A DNA stretch of 27,010 nt from a virus: positions 1 to 27,010 of the IMG/VR virus record IMGVR_UViG_3300044712_000320. One strand, 5' to 3'. Numbering within the stretch: the stretch's first letter is position 1; every line of letters starts with the position of its first letter. The translations under genes and the position numbers were made by a program. The notes beneath the pieces are model-generated. The model saw only the letters and a list, made by a program, of their open reading frames with translations, did not search any database and had not been told where the DNA came from. Below, piece by piece: positions 26,004-27,010 of the stretch.

Positions 26004-26163
26004 CTTCAAGTGTGAATGCGGTAAGACAAGCACAATAACAATCAGCATCCAAGATGTAGAGAACTTCAAGACAACCTGCATCTGTGGCAAGGTAATGGTC
26101 AGACAGTTTGGGGTTGGAGCAATAACCTTCAAAGGCTCAGGGTGGGGCAAAGATGCCAACTAA
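25990..26163 (+). CDS. FmdB-like zinc ribbon protein (57 aa)
   Basis: The 57 residues start MPVYDFKCECGKTSTI, the hallmark M-P-x-Y-x-F-x-C-x-x-C-G of FmdB-type zinc ribbons, with the second pair in CICGKVMVRQFGVGAITFKG. The end GSGWGKDAN fits the usual F-K-G-x-G-W/F ending. AAGGAG precedes the ATG by 5 nt. Role unknown; small phage copies may regulate transcription. Confidence 0.75.
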   Translation: MPVYDFKCECGKTSTITISIQDVENFKTTCICGKVMVRQFGVGAITFKGSGWGKDAN

Positions 26164-26608
26164 CGGACATGGCAACCAGTCTTATGAAGAAAGAAACAAT
26201 CGCCCAGATAACTATGGCGAACAACTCTTTGTAGACTACTGCCGAGTAGAGGGATACAAACTACACCGCATAGGCTTTGATGAGAAGCAAGACAAGGTGC
26301 AGAACTTCTACAACCTAAACAAAGTAATACGCCAACTACCCGACTATGTGTGCATAAGCCCTGCCTCTGGTCGCATGGCAGTCGTATCAGTCAAAGGCAC
26401 AAACAAATTCAAAGAACAAGACTTCAACAACCTATCTTGGCTTGAGTCCGTCTATGCCAGCCCTAAAGCACCACTCAGGTTTGTGTTTGCTATTCGTGGC
26501 CAGATTCATTGGCGAACCACACAAGAGGTAGCCGAGCTGTATCGCACAGCCACCGAACAAGGCCAATGGCCAGACGGCAAGGCCTACCGAGTGCTAGACA
26601 TCAAGTAA
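26153..26608 (+). CDS. Putative PD-(D/E)XK-like nuclease-related protein
   Basis: This 151-residue protein has YGEQLFVDYCRVEGYKLHRI (about 21-40, with a conserved-position Glu), then LPDYVCISPASGRMAVVSVK followed by GTNK (about 61-84). The order E ... P-D ... V-x-V-K-G-T is that of restriction-like PD-(D/E)XK nucleases, but the expected Glu before V-K is Ser (VVSVKG). It could be a variant or inactive fold, or unrelated. It overlaps the FmdB-like gene by 11 nt. Confidence 0.4.
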   Translation: MPTNGHGNQSYEERNNRPDNYGEQLFVDYCRVEGYKLHRIGFDEKQDKVQNFYNLNKVIRQLPDYVCISPASGRMAVVSVKGTNKFKEQDFNNLSWLESVYASPKAPLRFVFAIRGQIHWRTTQEVAELYRTATEQGQWPDGKAYRVLDIK

Positions 26609-26618
26609 GAAAAAGAAA

Positions 26619-26954
26619 ATGAAAAGATTGCCCGAGCCATGCCTTACTTGTAATCGCTTAACAACAAACGGTAACCGTTGCCCTGAACACCAACAACAGG
26701 TGGATGCCCAATACCAACTACGCCGATACCAAACCAAACAACAAACAGGCCAATACAAAGGCGCTTATTCACGCCTTGCCAAAATCATTAGAGATACAGG
26801 CCGAGTGTGTCACCTATGCGGTAAAGAGTTTGAACTAGGGGACAAGATAGAAGCCGACCACCTATACCCAGGCACACCCGTCACCGACCTCAGCCAACTA
26901 GCACCAGCCCACGCCCTCTGCAACCAACGCCGAGGCAACGCACACCTCTCATAG
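26619..26954 (+). CDS. HNH endonuclease (packaging-type)
   Basis: This 111-residue protein has an N-terminal C-x2-C / C-x2-H pair (CLTCNRLT ... CPEHQQ), a basic linker (LRRYQTKQQTGQYKGAYSRL), and an HNH core: VCHLCGKEFELGDKIEADHL with the A-D-H-L motif, then LAPAHALCNQRRGN. In many siphoviruses such a small HNH protein is encoded beside the terminase and helps cut DNA during packaging, which would fit if terminase follows outside the window. It starts after an AGAAAAAGAAA purine stretch. Confidence 0.8.
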   Translation: MKRLPEPCLTCNRLTTNGNRCPEHQQQVDAQYQLRRYQTKQQTGQYKGAYSRLAKIIRDTGRVCHLCGKEFELGDKIEADHLYPGTPVTDLSQLAPAHALCNQRRGNAHLS

Positions 26955-27010
26955 CCCTATGGTTATCCCGGGGGACTACTCCGTTCATTAGGAACTGGGG
27001 CGAGCAAGAC
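26955..27010 (+). other. Window end, no gene seen
   Basis: These 56 nt after the HNH stop have no ORF I can support. They include CCCGGGGG and GGGACTACTCC, and are close to where terminase genes or an end site would be expected, but nothing more can be said. Confidence 0.3.

Noticed and set aside
26955-27010. Cohesive-end site at the window end
   Set aside because: GC-rich strings are present, but without the other genome end or a nearby terminase the claim cannot be supported.

Overview
The window is part of the genome of a tailed, non-contractile (siphovirus-type) phage that very probably infects an actinobacterium. The evidence for a phage is a run of virion genes (major capsid protein, head-tail connector, tail tube, frameshifted tail chaperone, tape measure, tail tip), a lysis cassette and a recombination/replication cassette. 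The evidence for an actinobacterial host is a WhiB-type protein (4 Cys plus GVWGG), extended -10 promoters of the form TGnTAnnnT, and several leaderless genes. The AT-rich codon use resembles that of small-genome freshwater or marine actinobacteria more than soil Streptomyces or Mycobacterium; that host assignment is inference. Terminase, portal and protease genes are not seen and should lie outside the window. No integrase, tRNA, CRISPR array or insertion sequence was found.

Layout. (1) 1-5400, head and early tail: capsid protein and terminator; a self-contained cassette of two glycosyltransferases and a TagD-like cytidylyltransferase; then head-tail connector, tail terminator-like, tail tube and tail-assembly chaperone genes, the last with a CCCAAAA -1 frameshift. 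(2) 5400-12260, tail: tape measure, tail-tip proteins, three tandem diverged copies of one beta-rich protein, and an HNH endonuclease with zinc-knuckle repeats. (3) 12260-14050, lysis: XhlA-like membrane protein, M23 endopeptidase and two-TM holin candidate, interrupted by an antisense HNH gene. (4) 14050-20731, DNA metabolism: WhiB on the minus strand; then YqaJ exonuclease, putative annealing protein, small proteins, an HNH gene, a C5 cytosine methyltransferase split over two overlapping frames, a candidate structured RNA of about 270 nt, a zinc-finger protein, a second structured leader RNA, SSB and RusA. (5) 20732-26950: a long, tightly packed operon of tiny proteins (many sharing an ER-x-RI helix), NrdH redoxin, an HTH protein, a calcineurin-type phosphoesterase, zinc-ribbon proteins and a terminal HNH nuclease.

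Exonuclease, annealing protein, SSB and RusA together form a plausible recombination/replication module. The methyltransferase could protect phage DNA. The glycosyltransferase cassette next to the capsid gene suggests sugar modification of virion or host envelope. The most interesting points are the candidate noncoding RNA at 19182-19451, the overlapping split methyltransferase, a promoter plus 5' stem-loop leader shared by two unrelated HNH genes, and an apparent rule that transcripts start either at the AUG or at a 5'-terminal stem-loop. All identifications were made by reading motifs; no database search or folding program was run.
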